Positions 1 to 8,316 of a DNA stretch of 26,727 bases are shown here, one piece after another. This stretch comes from UBA3064 sp023258775 (GTDB lineage: Bacteria > Pseudomonadota > Gammaproteobacteria > Burkholderiales > Burkholderiaceae_E): NCBI GenBank assembly GCA_044355655.1, contig JBIKXS010000042.1, positions 1 to 26,727 on the forward strand, given 5' to 3'. Positions within the stretch are counted from its first letter, which is position 1; each line of letters starts with the position of its first letter. The notes below the pieces were generated by a model. The model was not told where the DNA came from, ran no database searches, and worked only from the letters and a program-made list of their open reading frames with translations. The position numbers and the translations under genes are program-made.

Positions 1-864
1 GGCGAGATGATCGAGCTGATTGATGATCACTCGCTTGAGCTTGCGCCGCTTAATCAGTTTTTGGCCCAGCAAATGCTCAAGCGTTCGAGAATTTACACAC
101 AGTTGCAAAACTGGCGTGGCGCAAAGCAAGTCAATCTTGAATCCCTTGAGCACATCCTGCTAAGGGTTTCTGAGTTGGCCTGTGCACTTGCTCAGGTTGT
201 TGAACTCGATATCAATCCTATCCTGATTGATCAACACGGTGCGATTGCTGTTGATGCGCGCGTCGTCTTAAGTCATGCCGCAATCCATAGCAGGCCGCAT
301 GAGCATTTGGCGGTGCTTCCTTATCCAAACCGATATGAACGTGTGTGGCCGCTTCGCGATGGGGGCGACTACCGTGTGAGGCCACTGCATCCCGAAGATG
401 CAGCAAAGCTGCAAGCCCTGGTCAATGGCGTTTCTGCAGAGAGTCGCTACTTTCGCTTTGCCTCAGCCATGCGCGAATTGCCGCAAAGACTTCTCGCAAG
501 GCTCTCGCTGATTGACTATGAGCGCGAGATGGCACTTATTGCGTTAGTGAATAAATCATCCCAGCCAGGCGATGAACAAGAACAGGCGATTGCAGTGTCG
601 CGTTATGTCACTAACCCGGATGCAAAGTCATGCGAGTTTGCGCTGCTTGTTCATGATGACTATGCAGGCCGAGGTCTGGGGACAAGAATGATGCAGGCAA
701 TCATCGAAGTCGCCCGTGACCGAGGCTTAGAACATATTCATGGCCTGGTGCTGGTCAACAATACGCCAATGCTTCGACTGATGCGCAGCCTGGGTTTTAC
801 GGTGTCGTCGATGCAAGACGATCCAGACTTTAAGCTCGTGAGCTACCGGCTGGGATCATCTTAG
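1..864 (+). CDS. Acyl-CoA synthetase (ADP-forming)/GNAT fusion, C-terminal part
   Basis: This is the 3' end of a gene entering from the left edge; the frame is open from base 1 (Gly-Glu-Met-Ile-Glu). The first ~100 residues look like the end of the ATP-grasp subunit of ADP-forming acetyl/acyl-CoA synthetases: an 'APLN' stretch followed by 'ELDINPILID' and 'AVDARV'. From about residue 120 a GNAT domain follows, starting 'VRPLHPEDA', with the acetyl-CoA loop 'GRGLGTRMM' and 'NNTPMLRLMRSLGF'. This arrangement matches the Pat/PatZ (YfiQ-like) protein lysine acetyltransferases, where the synthetase part is usually catalytically inactive and binds ligands. Whether the N-terminal domains are intact cannot be judged because they lie outside the window. 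A candidate terminator follows directly. Family assignment is firm; substrate is not known. Confidence 0.85.
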   Translation, partial: GEMIELIDDHSLELAPLNQFLAQQMLKRSRIYTQLQNWRGAKQVNLESLEHILLRVSELACALAQVVELDINPILIDQHGAIAVDARVVLSHAAIHSRPHEHLAVLPYPNRYERVWPLRDGGDYRVRPLHPEDAAKLQALVNGVSAESRYFRFASAMRELPQRLLARLSLIDYEREMALIALVNKSSQPGDEQEQAIAVSRYVTNPDAKSCEFALLVHDDYAGRGLGTRMMQAIIEVARDRGLEHIHGLVLVNNTPMLRLMRSLGFTVSSMQDDPDFKLVSYRLGSS

Positions 865-869
865 GGGCC

Positions 870-902
870 AAAGGCGATGGCTTAAAGCCAGCCAGCCTTT
901 TT
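870..902 (+). terminator. Candidate intrinsic terminator of the GNAT-fusion gene
   Basis: AAAGGC (870-875) can pair with GCCTTT (895-900). Inside it TGGC (878-881) pairs with GCCA (887-890) around the loop TTAAA. The outer stem runs into five T residues (898-902). The stem is imperfect, with an unpaired GCCA on one side. It overlaps the 3' end of the convergent corA coding sequence, as compact convergent terminators often do. Confidence 0.4.
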
Positions 903-1847
903 AAAGCGTCTATACAAGAGCCCGGAAACAAGACCAATGGTTGCGAGTGCTCCAGGATAGCCATACGTCCAGGAAAGCTCCGGCATATGTTCAAAATTCA
1001 TACCCCAAATGCCCGCTAGTGCGGTTGAGGCGGCGAAAATTGCAGCCCACGCCGCAAGTCTTTTTGTGACTTCGGTTTCATCGATTGTGACAAGCGATAA
1101 ATTCATCTGTGTTGCTGTTGTGATGCCGTCGCGAAGTGATTCAAGATTCATCACAGTGCGTGCAAGGTGATCATGTACGTCGCGAAAGTATTCTTGGACT
1201 GAGTAGCAAACTGGCGGTACTCGGCCACCGTGCAGCTTACCGATGAATTCAAGTAAAGGAAGCGCTGCATGCCTCAAAATGGTTGATTGTTGTTTTAATT
1301 GAAACAAACGGCCGATCTGTGCACGTGCATTCTTTTCCTGAAAAATCGATGTTTCGATCGATTCGAGCTCATCCTGGAGTGCTTGGGTGATCTCGAAGTA
1401 TTGATCAACAACATGGTCAAGGATCGCATAAAAAACATAACCAGGTCCTAGCTTTAAAAGATGCGGTTCATCTTCACAGCGACGACGGACACCAAGAAAA
1501 TCCTGTTCACTTCGAGAGCGCAACGACAATATGAATTGCTGATTGACAAAGATATCAATCTCGCCGACTGAGATTTCACCCGCGTTGTAGTGAAGCAGTT
1601 GGATAACCGAAAAAAGCGTTGACCCATACTCTTCGAGCTTGGGTCGTTGGTGACCGTTTTGCGCGTCTTCGATGGCCAGGGGGTGAAGTGCGAAATGTGC
1701 TTGAAGCTTTTCGATCTCATCGGGTTGTGGATCTTTTAGTGCAATCCAAAGAAATGCTTCGGCTTCAGACGAAGCTGCGGGAAGTTGATCAAGCTCAATG
1801 GCTTTAAGGCGCTGGCCTGCGGCATAGACTGCTCCATTAACTAGCAT
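882..1847 (-). CDS. corA: CorA-family divalent cation transporter
   Basis: This 321-residue protein has the CorA hallmark Gly-Met-Asn (residues 282-284, in 'GIWGMNFEHMPEL') at the end of the first of two C-terminal membrane helices. A second helix and a basic tail ('RRFKKAGWL') follow. The long soluble N-terminal part with 'IEDAQNGHQRPKLEEYG' is typical of CorA. Family knowledge: homopentameric inner-membrane channel for Mg2+, sometimes Co2+ or Ni2+. The 'MPEL' loop after GMN agrees with CorA proper rather than a distant ZntB relative, but ion choice cannot be settled from sequence. The ATG at 1847 is supported by GGAG five bases upstream. The gene stands alone, convergent with the gene to its left. 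Confidence 0.93.
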   Translation of the reverse strand: MLVNGAVYAAGQRLKAIELDQLPAASSEAEAFLWIALKDPQPDEIEKLQAHFALHPLAIEDAQNGHQRPKLEEYGSTLFSVIQLLHYNAGEISVGEIDIFVNQQFILSLRSRSEQDFLGVRRRCEDEPHLLKLGPGYVFYAILDHVVDQYFEITQALQDELESIETSIFQEKNARAQIGRLFQLKQQSTILRHAALPLLEFIGKLHGGRVPPVCYSVQEYFRDVHDHLARTVMNLESLRDGITTATQMNLSLVTIDETEVTKRLAAWAAIFAASTALAGIWGMNFEHMPELSWTYGYPGALATIGLVSGLLYRRFKKAGWL

Positions 1848-2071
1848 GCTAACTCCATCGCAGAACCAAAAAATGGTCAGGTAAGTTTTATGACGACTCT
1901 TGCGGCATCATTCGCGACGCAACAATAGCAAGGGTAGTGCATCATCGACAAGTACTCACAGGTGACATGCGCACACCGATAGCTTAGCGCTGACTGCAGG
2001 CTTTCAATGCGAAGATATGTATGGTCTCTTGCCGTCATAATTCCATCATCAACTGGATGAAGGGTTTCTCG

Positions 2072-3634
2072 ATGTCGATCGTAATGTTTAAGCAAGGAAA
2101 ATCGCTGTTTAAGCAAGGACGATTGCTGGCTTGGATTGCCGGTCTTGCAGTTGTTGGTCATGCGCTCTCGATTCATACGGTGTCACTGCCCTACACAACA
2201 GATGAGTTGCAGTACTTTGCATGGTCGAAACATCTCGATTGGGGCTATTTTTCCAAGCCCCCTGGGATAGCTTTTGCCCTTTGGCTTTGGTCAGCCTTCG
2301 ATCCGTTTGTCAATAGTCTTCGGTGGTTTGCGCAACTCTGCTACGGTTTGAGTTTGCTAGTTGGCTTCCAGCTTTTCAGGGATGATGGCCTACCTGTGCA
2401 CAAAGCCTTGATCGGTAGCTTGGTGCTAGGAAGCATGCCACTCATTGGATTTGCGCAGTGGTTTTTCACCACAGATGCTTTGTTACTTATATGTTGGCTA
2501 AGTGCACTGGCGCTTTGTTGGCGTGCTTTCACGGCAAAAAGCCCAAGGCAGGCGGCATGCTGGTGGTGTCTTCTGGGGGTGGCAATCGCAGTCGGCGTAC
2601 TGTGTAAACATTTTATGCTGTTCTTTTGGCTTGGTATAGCGACCTATCTCATCTTAATTCGGTCAAGGGCACGCGAACATCTTAGCGGTCTTTGTTTGTG
2701 CTTTATCGTTTTTTCCTTGGTCCTAATGCCACATTTGATCTGGCTCTTCGATCATCCGGGCACGACAATTAAGCATTTGATTGAATTGCAAGAAGGGAGA
2801 GGACAGCCATCGCAGCAAGACAGTAGCATCTTCAGCCTTTTGAGCATTTCGAAGCGGTTTTTGCAGGGTGTCGAATTTGCTGCAGCGCAGTGGTTGGGAT
2901 TGGGTTTTGCCGTGATTATGGTGATTCGCGTGAGAGCAAGAGTGAGTGAACTTCAAGTTTTACTTTTGGCTCATTCAGTACCAATTCTTTTCGTTTTTAT
3001 CATTCAAGCCGCGGTCGGTCGGGCGAATGCAAATTGGGCCTTGCCAGCAACTTTCACACTTGGAATTGCCCTACTTACGCATTTCCTTCATCAGACAGCA
3101 ATTGATGCTCGTGATCAGCCGGGCAAAGGCAGTTCGCTAGGCTTGATTTTCTGGGTGCTGAGTAATCTTGCGATCAGTCTCTTTATTTCTTTCGGCGCGC
3201 AAGCACTAAAGTTTATCCGGCCTGAATCATTGATCTGGATCGATCGGATTGACCCATTTCACCGTCAACGTGGTTGGGACGAATTTGATCGTGCGCTAGC
3301 AGCATTGAACAAGCCTGCAACAATTCCGTGGGGTGTTAGCGATCGGGATGCGGCAGCCAGGATCTTGCACCGATATGGTGAGGGGCAACTTGTTTATCGA
3401 CTATTGCCGGGGTCGAAACCTAATCACTTTGCAATCCGATATCCTTTTCAATCGCTGGGTGAAGGTCAGTTGCATAAGGCGCAGGGTGCCTGCGCCTGGT
3501 TTTTGGCGAGAGAAGGCGATGCTGCTCAGGCTAAGGGCATTGAGCCGATAGCCCGGGTGGAACGAGTGCGCCTTAGCGGGCGGTCTGAAACATGGATTGT
3601 CTGGCCCGAGTCCTGCCATGGGCAAGGTGAATGA
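2072..3634 (+). CDS. GT39/ArnT-like membrane glycosyltransferase
   Basis: This is a 520-residue polytopic membrane protein with roughly ten hydrophobic segments followed by a soluble C-terminal tail. Near the N-terminus it has the GT39/GT83 signature: acidic pair Asp44-Glu45 ('YTTDELQYF') in the first periplasmic loop, then 'WGYFSKPPG' (residues 57-65). Family knowledge: such enzymes (PMT, ArnT and relatives) move a sugar from an undecaprenyl- or dolichyl-phosphate carrier to protein or lipid A on the periplasmic side. I chose ATG 2072 because AAGGG lies seven bases upstream; in-frame ATGs at 2021 and 2057 lack such a site. The stop overlaps the next start (ATGA, 3631-3634), so it is translationally coupled to a PAP2 phosphatase. 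That points to a lipid-linked or lipid A substrate (inference). Confidence 0.82.
   Translation: MSIVMFKQGKSLFKQGRLLAWIAGLAVVGHALSIHTVSLPYTTDELQYFAWSKHLDWGYFSKPPGIAFALWLWSAFDPFVNSLRWFAQLCYGLSLLVGFQLFRDDGLPVHKALIGSLVLGSMPLIGFAQWFFTTDALLLICWLSALALCWRAFTAKSPRQAACWWCLLGVAIAVGVLCKHFMLFFWLGIATYLILIRSRAREHLSGLCLCFIVFSLVLMPHLIWLFDHPGTTIKHLIELQEGRGQPSQQDSSIFSLLSISKRFLQGVEFAAAQWLGLGFAVIMVIRVRARVSELQVLLLAHSVPILFVFIIQAAVGRANANWALPATFTLGIALLTHFLHQTAIDARDQPGKGSSLGLIFWVLSNLAISLFISFGAQALKFIRPESLIWIDRIDPFHRQRGWDEFDRALAALNKPATIPWGVSDRDAAARILHRYGEGQLVYRLLPGSKPNHFAIRYPFQSLGEGQLHKAQGACAWFLAREGDAAQAKGIEPIARVERVRLSGRSETWIVWPESCHGQGE
2085..2119 (+). repeat. In-frame 21-bp duplication in the GT39 N-terminus
   Basis: The 14-mer TGTTTAAGCAAGGA occurs at 2085-2098 and again at 2106-2119, a period of exactly 21 bases. 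It encodes two adjacent heptads, 'MFKQGKS' and 'LFKQGRL', just before the first membrane helix. Because the period is a multiple of three, the frame is preserved. Confidence 0.8.
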
Positions 3635-4347
3635 TAACCCTGGGTTTCAAGCGCTTAAAGCCATGGCTTTGCGTCATGCTGGCGATCATCGGTTTGGTCT
3701 CATTGCCTTACTTTGCCGAGCTCGACCTGAAGTTCTCATCTTATTTTTATCATGAGGCGTGTCAATGTTTTCCAGTAACAGACTTAGTCTGGGTCCGTCG
3801 TTTTGATTGGCTTATTGCCTGGGCGGGTCGAGTAGCCCTACCAGTGATTCTGATTTTCATATTCATTTTTTGGTTGAAATCCAAGGGGATCGCGGGCACA
3901 AGTGTTCGCCTTGTGCGGATTGTTGATTGCCGGCGCGCCATCAGGGCGCTTGGGTTCATGGCGGTGCTTGGATTGCTCACGCCATTAATACTGATTCATG
4001 AAGTACTAAAACCTGAGATAGGAAGAGCACGTCCCCGGGATATCGTGCAATTTTCCGGCTCACATGCCTTCACGCCTGCCTGGGTACAGTCAACAGCGTG
4101 TACTAGAAATTGCTCGTTCACGAGCGGTCATGTTGCCTTTGGTGCCTGGGTCATGTCGGCCTCGTACCTTGGAAGACGGCGCCGATGGCTATGGCTTTGC
4201 TTTGGAGGGGCGCTAACGCTGGCAATCGGATGGTCTAGGATGGCACAGGGTGCGCACTTTTTTACCGATGTCATTGGTTCATGCCTACTTGTTTGGCTGA
4301 CCGCTCATTTGATTTCGATGATGGCTTTATTCCGTTCTCGAGAATAG
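3631..4347 (+). CDS. PAP2-family membrane phosphatase (lipid A/undecaprenyl phosphatase type)
   Basis: This is a 238-residue protein with about six membrane helices and all three parts of the PAP2 catalytic signature. These are K-x6-RP (Lys127 to Pro135, 'KPEIGRARP'), Ser165-Gly166-His167 in 'NCSFTSGH', and SR-x5-H-x3-D (Ser202, Arg203, His209, Asp213). The two core histidines are present, so it should be active. A Cys-rich 'CTRNCSF' lead-in is often seen in LpxE/LpxF-like lipid A phosphatases, but PgpB-type undecaprenyl pyrophosphate or phosphatidylglycerophosphate phosphatases remain possible. It overlaps the GT39 gene by four bases, which suggests the pair works on the same lipid-linked substrate at the periplasmic face. 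Confidence 0.85.
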   Translation: MITLGFKRLKPWLCVMLAIIGLVSLPYFAELDLKFSSYFYHEACQCFPVTDLVWVRRFDWLIAWAGRVALPVILIFIFIFWLKSKGIAGTSVRLVRIVDCRRAIRALGFMAVLGLLTPLILIHEVLKPEIGRARPRDIVQFSGSHAFTPAWVQSTACTRNCSFTSGHVAFGAWVMSASYLGRRRRWLWLCFGGALTLAIGWSRMAQGAHFFTDVIGSCLLVWLTAHLISMMALFRSRE

Positions 4348-4612
4348 AATGAAATGCAATGTGACACACTTTTAAGCGCCACAAGACCTCGCTCTGTCAT
4401 CTGATATTCACCGCGCCCCTGGCAGGGGATTCAACGTAGCGGGCCTTGATATTGTTAAATGAAAACGGGTTATCGAAGTGACCCGAACTTACCCGAACTT
4501 ACCTCCATCGGTTAACGCCACAAAAGTCCTGCTTCGACGGATTCAGCCAAGATGAATAAATGGTCTCGCGCATTGCTTCTCGCAAGCTTTCCACTTCTTG
4601 AAGCTTGAGGTG
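4348..4612. other. Intergenic region with a 10-bp tandem duplication
   Basis: These 265 bases separate the PAP2 gene from the cupin-like ORF. The only clear structure is a perfect tandem repeat of ACCCGAACTT (4481-4490, 4491-4500), followed by a third partial ACC. I see no convincing promoter, RNA gene or conserved short ORF. A CTGTCAT at 4394-4400 resembles a PhoB half-site, but its partner 11 bases on is poor. Confidence 0.4.
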
Positions 4613-5212
4613 ATGGGGGTGAAGCTGCGAACCCATCGGCAAGTGCTTCGGTGTCAGCAAACTCAGCCCTGGGTTTCTGGTGTCGGAAAGCAACTGTGGC
4701 TACTTGGTAATGGTCCTGCAAGGCTCTTCACGCGCCAGGTTGATGCGGCTGGTAACTCTTCAGATCGATCTGAACTGGACTTGGTGCAAGCAAGTGCTGG
4801 CGAAGCTATCGAGTTTTCAACCAATCCGCTGGCACCTACGTTGATAGCTCAACTGCCGGAATCAAGCGAGGTGCTTATCCTGCACGGCAGCGTTCGTCTG
4901 GGCGATGCGGACTATGTTCGAATTGATGTACCACCAATGAGATCGCTTGCCTCATTGAAGCTAGTTCACTACCATTCTGAAGATAAGGTTGCATTTTTCG
5001 CCCTGCAGCGGTCAGTAGTTTTTGATGCCGGCGTCGACACAAGCCGAATGATTGCCTTTGGGCACTTTGGTCCCGAGAACCTGGGACAAAATTTAGTCGA
5101 AAATTTGACGGCAGCCCAGTTGTCCGCTGGGCCAATCGTTTTATGGATGCAGCAAACCGGCAGCCAAAGCACAGACTACGCCTTTGAATTGCGCCTCAGT
5201 TCAAGCCCATAG
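4613..5212 (+). CDS. Conserved-looking hypothetical protein, possibly cupin (ChrR-like)
   Basis: This ORF of about 199 residues is predicted soluble, with no signal peptide or membrane helix. I do not recognise it firmly. The middle part ('EVLILHGSVRLGDADYVRIDVPP') alternates short beta-strand-like segments as in a cupin barrel, and the opening 'QPWVSGVGKQLWLL' resembles ChrR-type cupin domains. However, the metal-binding His/Glu set of cupins is not obvious. The start is uncertain. ATG 4613 is used here. GTG 4619 has a better-spaced GAGG (8 bases upstream), while TTG 4598 has no ribosome-binding site. It is convergent with the CYTH-CHAD gene. Coding status is supported mainly by length and lack of a competing gene. 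Confidence 0.5.
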   Translation: MGVKLRTHRQVLRCQQTQPWVSGVGKQLWLLGNGPARLFTRQVDAAGNSSDRSELDLVQASAGEAIEFSTNPLAPTLIAQLPESSEVLILHGSVRLGDADYVRIDVPPMRSLASLKLVHYHSEDKVAFFALQRSVVFDAGVDTSRMIAFGHFGPENLGQNLVENLTAAQLSAGPIVLWMQQTGSQSTDYAFELRLSSSP

Positions 5213-5315
5213 CTTGCCAGGTTCAAGGACGAGTTAACGCAAGTTTATAGGGTTGGTTGCGACCTGCGGCTCGTCTAAATAGCCCGTGCTAGCGGTGTTA
5301 GAAGCAGGATCTAGA

Positions 5316-6866
5316 TCATAGCCCTGGAGACGTGATTTCGGGATTTGTGTTGTTTCGTGGGATATCCCTTTTTCGCCAGGGCGCCTGCACTTTGGCAAAG
5401 TCTTGCAAGACTTTAATGCAGCGATCAGCGGCATAATCTGATTGCGCAGCAAGCCAACCAACCGCAAACCAGGCCTGAGGCTGATGCGCACTATGCGATT
5501 TATAAAGTGCATGGGCAACATGCAAATCATTGTATTCACCCAACGCGTCTTGAGCCTCAGCCATCACTTGTAGAAAATGTTCAAGTCGCTTTTCCTGTAA
5601 AAGGCTGCGCACAAACTCGACGCCATAACGAAGACGTTTCATACGCTTGCGCAAATCATGTCGCTCGTCAACACTCAGTTGGCCAAAGTTGGCACTCATC
5701 TTCTTACACTTACGATGCCAGCGTTGAAGAACTTCAAGCAGCAAGTCTTGCGCTGGCATTTGTCCGAGTGCGTTATCGTTGCTGGAACGATCTAGATCAA
5801 GCTTCATGTCGTGCTCTAGCCACTCAAGAAACCATAACTGACACTGTTTATCGCGAATCAGATCTCTTGGCGATTTTAGATCAGTCGGTGAGGGTAGTTC
5901 AATGAGGGGTGCATCAATGTCACGTAGTCGCGGCCACAGACTTTCGGCAAGCACATCGCGGTCTCTGCTTGCGCCAAGATCTGTGGCCAGCGATCGAGCC
6001 TGGGCATCCCAGTGGGCAATCGCTTGTAATCGCTGACCAAATAATTTCATCGCCGTGCGAAGCCTTCTTAGTCCGACTCGGATCTGATGAACATGTTCGG
6101 GTCCGTGCCCCTCTTCAGCGGCAATTTGTGATGCATTTTGCATCACCTGTCGGCGGCAGTCGGAAAAGATCGCTAATAAGGCTTCATCGATATTAGCGCC
6201 TGCTTCAAGGCGAATCGATCCGGCCTTTGTCGGCGAGATAAATGCGCGATCCTCAAAGAGCATGTGACCGCGCTGCGCTTTGCTACGCAAATCAATCCAG
6301 AGTTGATAACGTTTAATATAACCCGCAGCAGCTTCGAGTACGGCAAGCGGCGAGCCTTTGATCGACTCGATTTCAAGCTCGCGAAGCCCAAGCTGGCGTT
6401 GCTCACTCTGAATGATCCCCTCATCGAAGCAGAGCTCAACAAAGCCGCGCCGAGTGCGCTGAATCTGGCTCTGACGCCTTACGTCGGTCGCAAAGCGGCG
6501 CTGCAAGCTCTCGCCTTGTACCCTTTGCAAAAGTACTTGCAGCCTTCGCCCTGCCGGGCTGCGCAGATGCCTGCTAACGTCGAGCGCTGGCTCAGCCGCG
6601 CTACGATCAGGTAATCGAATGTTGTCTTCTTCACGGCTGATGCTGTCGAGACCTTTTCCCGCCTTCAGGGTTTGCACCCAATTGCGCCCTTCACGGCGAA
6701 GCCGCAGCGCCATGTCTTCACTAGCTAACAATCTCGACGGGGTATCGAAATAAACCGCTTGCAGGCGCTGTCTGCGTAGGTTATCGGGGGAGCGGTCTTT
6801 AATTTCTTGTGCCAGTGCAGCCCGCACTGTGGCGGGGACCTGTAATTTAAGCTCGATTTCAGTCAT
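5316..6866 (-). CDS. CYTH-CHAD domain protein (inorganic triphosphatase-like)
   Basis: This 516-residue protein has two domains. Residues 1 to about 205 form a CYTH domain, opening with the E-x-E-x-K signature ('TEIELKL') and holding the charged tunnel residues expected of triphosphate-binding enzymes ('ALRLRREG', 'KAGKG', 'SREE'). Residues from about 225 to 490 are a CHAD domain, rich in His/Arg ('HVHQIRVGLRRLRTAMKLF', 'DLRKRMKRLRYGVEF'), a known polyphosphate-binding helical fold. The same architecture occurs in E. coli YgiF, an inorganic triphosphatase. The ATG at 6866 has GGAG seven bases upstream. It lies 46 bases downstream of sixA on the same strand, so the two are probably co-transcribed. 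A role in polyphosphate handling is inferred from the domains. Confidence 0.88.
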   Translation of the reverse strand: MTEIELKLQVPATVRAALAQEIKDRSPDNLRRQRLQAVYFDTPSRLLASEDMALRLRREGRNWVQTLKAGKGLDSISREEDNIRLPDRSAAEPALDVSRHLRSPAGRRLQVLLQRVQGESLQRRFATDVRRQSQIQRTRRGFVELCFDEGIIQSEQRQLGLRELEIESIKGSPLAVLEAAAGYIKRYQLWIDLRSKAQRGHMLFEDRAFISPTKAGSIRLEAGANIDEALLAIFSDCRRQVMQNASQIAAEEGHGPEHVHQIRVGLRRLRTAMKLFGQRLQAIAHWDAQARSLATDLGASRDRDVLAESLWPRLRDIDAPLIELPSPTDLKSPRDLIRDKQCQLWFLEWLEHDMKLDLDRSSNDNALGQMPAQDLLLEVLQRWHRKCKKMSANFGQLSVDERHDLRKRMKRLRYGVEFVRSLLQEKRLEHFLQVMAEAQDALGEYNDLHVAHALYKSHSAHQPQAWFAVGWLAAQSDYAADRCIKVLQDFAKVQAPWRKRDIPRNNTNPEITSPGL

Positions 6867-6912
6867 CCAGAGGCTCCAGCCCCACGACGGGGCAAATCAT
6901 CAAGCCTCTACC

Positions 6913-7383
6913 CTATACCAAATCGGGTCCGATCGCAGCTTTGACTTGCCAGAAGGGCTCTGCATCCTTGCGTTGAAGCCACCAAAGCGCACCTTTTTTC
7001 AAGCTCCAACAAGCATCCCCGCCACTGACCAAGTGCGACATTAAATGCCCAAGCAAAGGCTGATGTCCAACAACAACCAGATGCCCAGACTTTCGCAAAT
7101 GCGCCTCATCGACTTTGATCGATTGCAAAGCCTCTTCAAGCGAGCTGCCCGGCAGTAAGCGCGGCTCGGGGCGTACTTTTGCTGACAAGGTCATCGCTGT
7201 TTGCAGTGCGCGCTGGGCGGGGCTGCTGACCACCGCAAAAGTTTCAGGAAGTCTTGCGTCAAGCCATCGACTCATTCTGCTCGCTTGCTTCTTGCCCCGC
7301 TCTGATAGGCTACGCTCAAGGTCTTGTTTGTGGTCTTCAAGACTGTCGCCAGCGTCGGCATGTCTCCAGATAATCAAATTCAT
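6913..7383 (-). CDS. sixA: SixA-type phosphohistidine phosphatase
   Basis: This is a 156-residue histidine phosphatase superfamily member of SixA size. The catalytic motif 'RHADAG' (Arg7-His8) is the usual SixA variant of RHG. 'SSPAQRALQTA' supplies the second arginine, and 'VVGHQPLLGHL' (His107) the second histidine. Family knowledge: SixA removes phosphate from histidine phosphotransfer domains, in E. coli ArcB and the nitrogen-PTS protein NPr. The start at ATG 7383 gives the normal family N-terminus 'MNLIIWRHAD', although no strong ribosome-binding site is visible. It precedes the CYTH-CHAD gene on the same strand. An 87-base gap separates it from the lpxH-like gene. Confidence 0.9.
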   Translation of the reverse strand: MNLIIWRHADAGDSLEDHKQDLERSLSERGKKQASRMSRWLDARLPETFAVVSSPAQRALQTAMTLSAKVRPEPRLLPGSSLEEALQSIKVDEAHLRKSGHLVVVGHQPLLGHLMSHLVSGGDACWSLKKGALWWLQRKDAEPFWQVKAAIGPDLV

Positions 7384-7470
7384 GGTGATAATGCGTGAAA
7401 CACAACTTGCGCTACCGGAGATCTCATCGCCTTTGCGGCCCTATTGCATCGAAAACCATATTGCCAGGGT

Positions 7471-8316
7471 TCATAGCGATCCGATACGGGCTTTCAGATC
7501 GAGGGCGAGTTGCTCGCTTGAGGCTTGCTGGCCAAGCTTGGTTTTGGGCCAATCGATAATTTCAAGACGACCATCCGGATGTTCGACCAAGGCCGTCATG
7601 CTTTCAACCCAATCACCATCGTTGCAATAAAGCACATCATCAATCATGCGGATCTCCGCGCGATGAATATGTCCACATACAACACCGTCAAAACCCCTTT
7701 TGCGGGCAGCGTGAGCGAGTGCCTCCTCAAAAGCAGTTACAAAGCTCACAGCTCGCTTGACCTGGTCTTTCAGCCACTGACTAAACGACCAATAAGGAAG
7801 TCCAAGCCGTGCTCTTGCAAAGTTGAAGCCGCGGTTAACCCTTAATGCCCACTCGTAGGCGTAGTCACCGAGCACAGCAAGCCACCGGGCACATTGCACC
7901 ACGCCATCAAATAAATCACCATGGGTGACCCACAACCGTTTACCCTCTTGAGTTACATGAATCGCTTCATATTCAATATCGATACCGCCAAACTGTAACC
8001 CGCAAAACTGTCGAATTGACTCGTCGTGGTTGCCAGGTACGAAGATAACTCGAGTACCTTTTCGGGCTTTTCGTAATATTTTTTGTACAACATCGTTATG
8101 TGCTTGTGGCCAGTGCCAGCGCCGCTTCAACTGCCATCCATCAACGATATCGCCAACAAGATACAGCGTTTCACATTCGAAACTTTTTAAAAAATCAAGA
8201 AGCTCTTCGGCCTGACACCCAGCCGTTCCGAGATGAATGTCTGAAATAAAAACTGCCCGATACCTTCGCTCAGAGGGATCCTCCGGCATCAGGTAATAGG
8301 GCAGCGGACCATTCAT
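7471..8316 (-). CDS. LpxH-like metallophosphoesterase (UDP-2,3-diacylglucosamine diphosphatase family)
   Basis: This 281-residue protein has the calcineurin-type metal sites in order: 'FISDIHLG' (Asp26, His28), 'LVGDIVDGW' (Asp56), 'GNHD' (95-98), 'VTHGDLFDG' and 'VCGHIHRAE'. Two metal ions, usually Mn2+, would be bound. It belongs to the longer (about 270-280 aa) LpxH-like group commonly annotated as UDP-2,3-diacylglucosamine diphosphatase. True LpxH cleaves the pyrophosphate to give lipid X in lipid A synthesis, but this subgroup often coexists with a canonical LpxH and may act on another nucleotide- or phosphate-linked lipid. Its start overlaps the stop of the olsB-like gene (ATGA, 8313-8316), so the two are translationally coupled. 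That places the hydrolase in a lipid pathway with the acyltransferase and psd. Confidence 0.85.
   Translation of the reverse strand: MNGPLPYYLMPEDPSERRYRAVFISDIHLGTAGCQAEELLDFLKSFECETLYLVGDIVDGWQLKRRWHWPQAHNDVVQKILRKARKGTRVIFVPGNHDESIRQFCGLQFGGIDIEYEAIHVTQEGKRLWVTHGDLFDGVVQCARWLAVLGDYAYEWALRVNRGFNFARARLGLPYWSFSQWLKDQVKRAVSFVTAFEEALAHAARKRGFDGVVCGHIHRAEIRMIDDVLYCNDGDWVESMTALVEHPDGRLEIIDWPKTKLGQQASSEQLALDLKARIGSL

Noticed and set aside
2032..2049. PhoB-box-like CCGTCATAATTCCATCAT before the GT39 gene
   Set aside because: Half-site matches are fair, but the -10 position 10 bases on falls at 2060, almost on the start codon, and no -10 hexamer is there.
4394..4411. CTGTCATCTGATATTCAC as a PhoB box before the cupin-like ORF
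   Set aside because: The second half-site matches only 4 of 7 bases and no -10 element follows at the spacing seen elsewhere.
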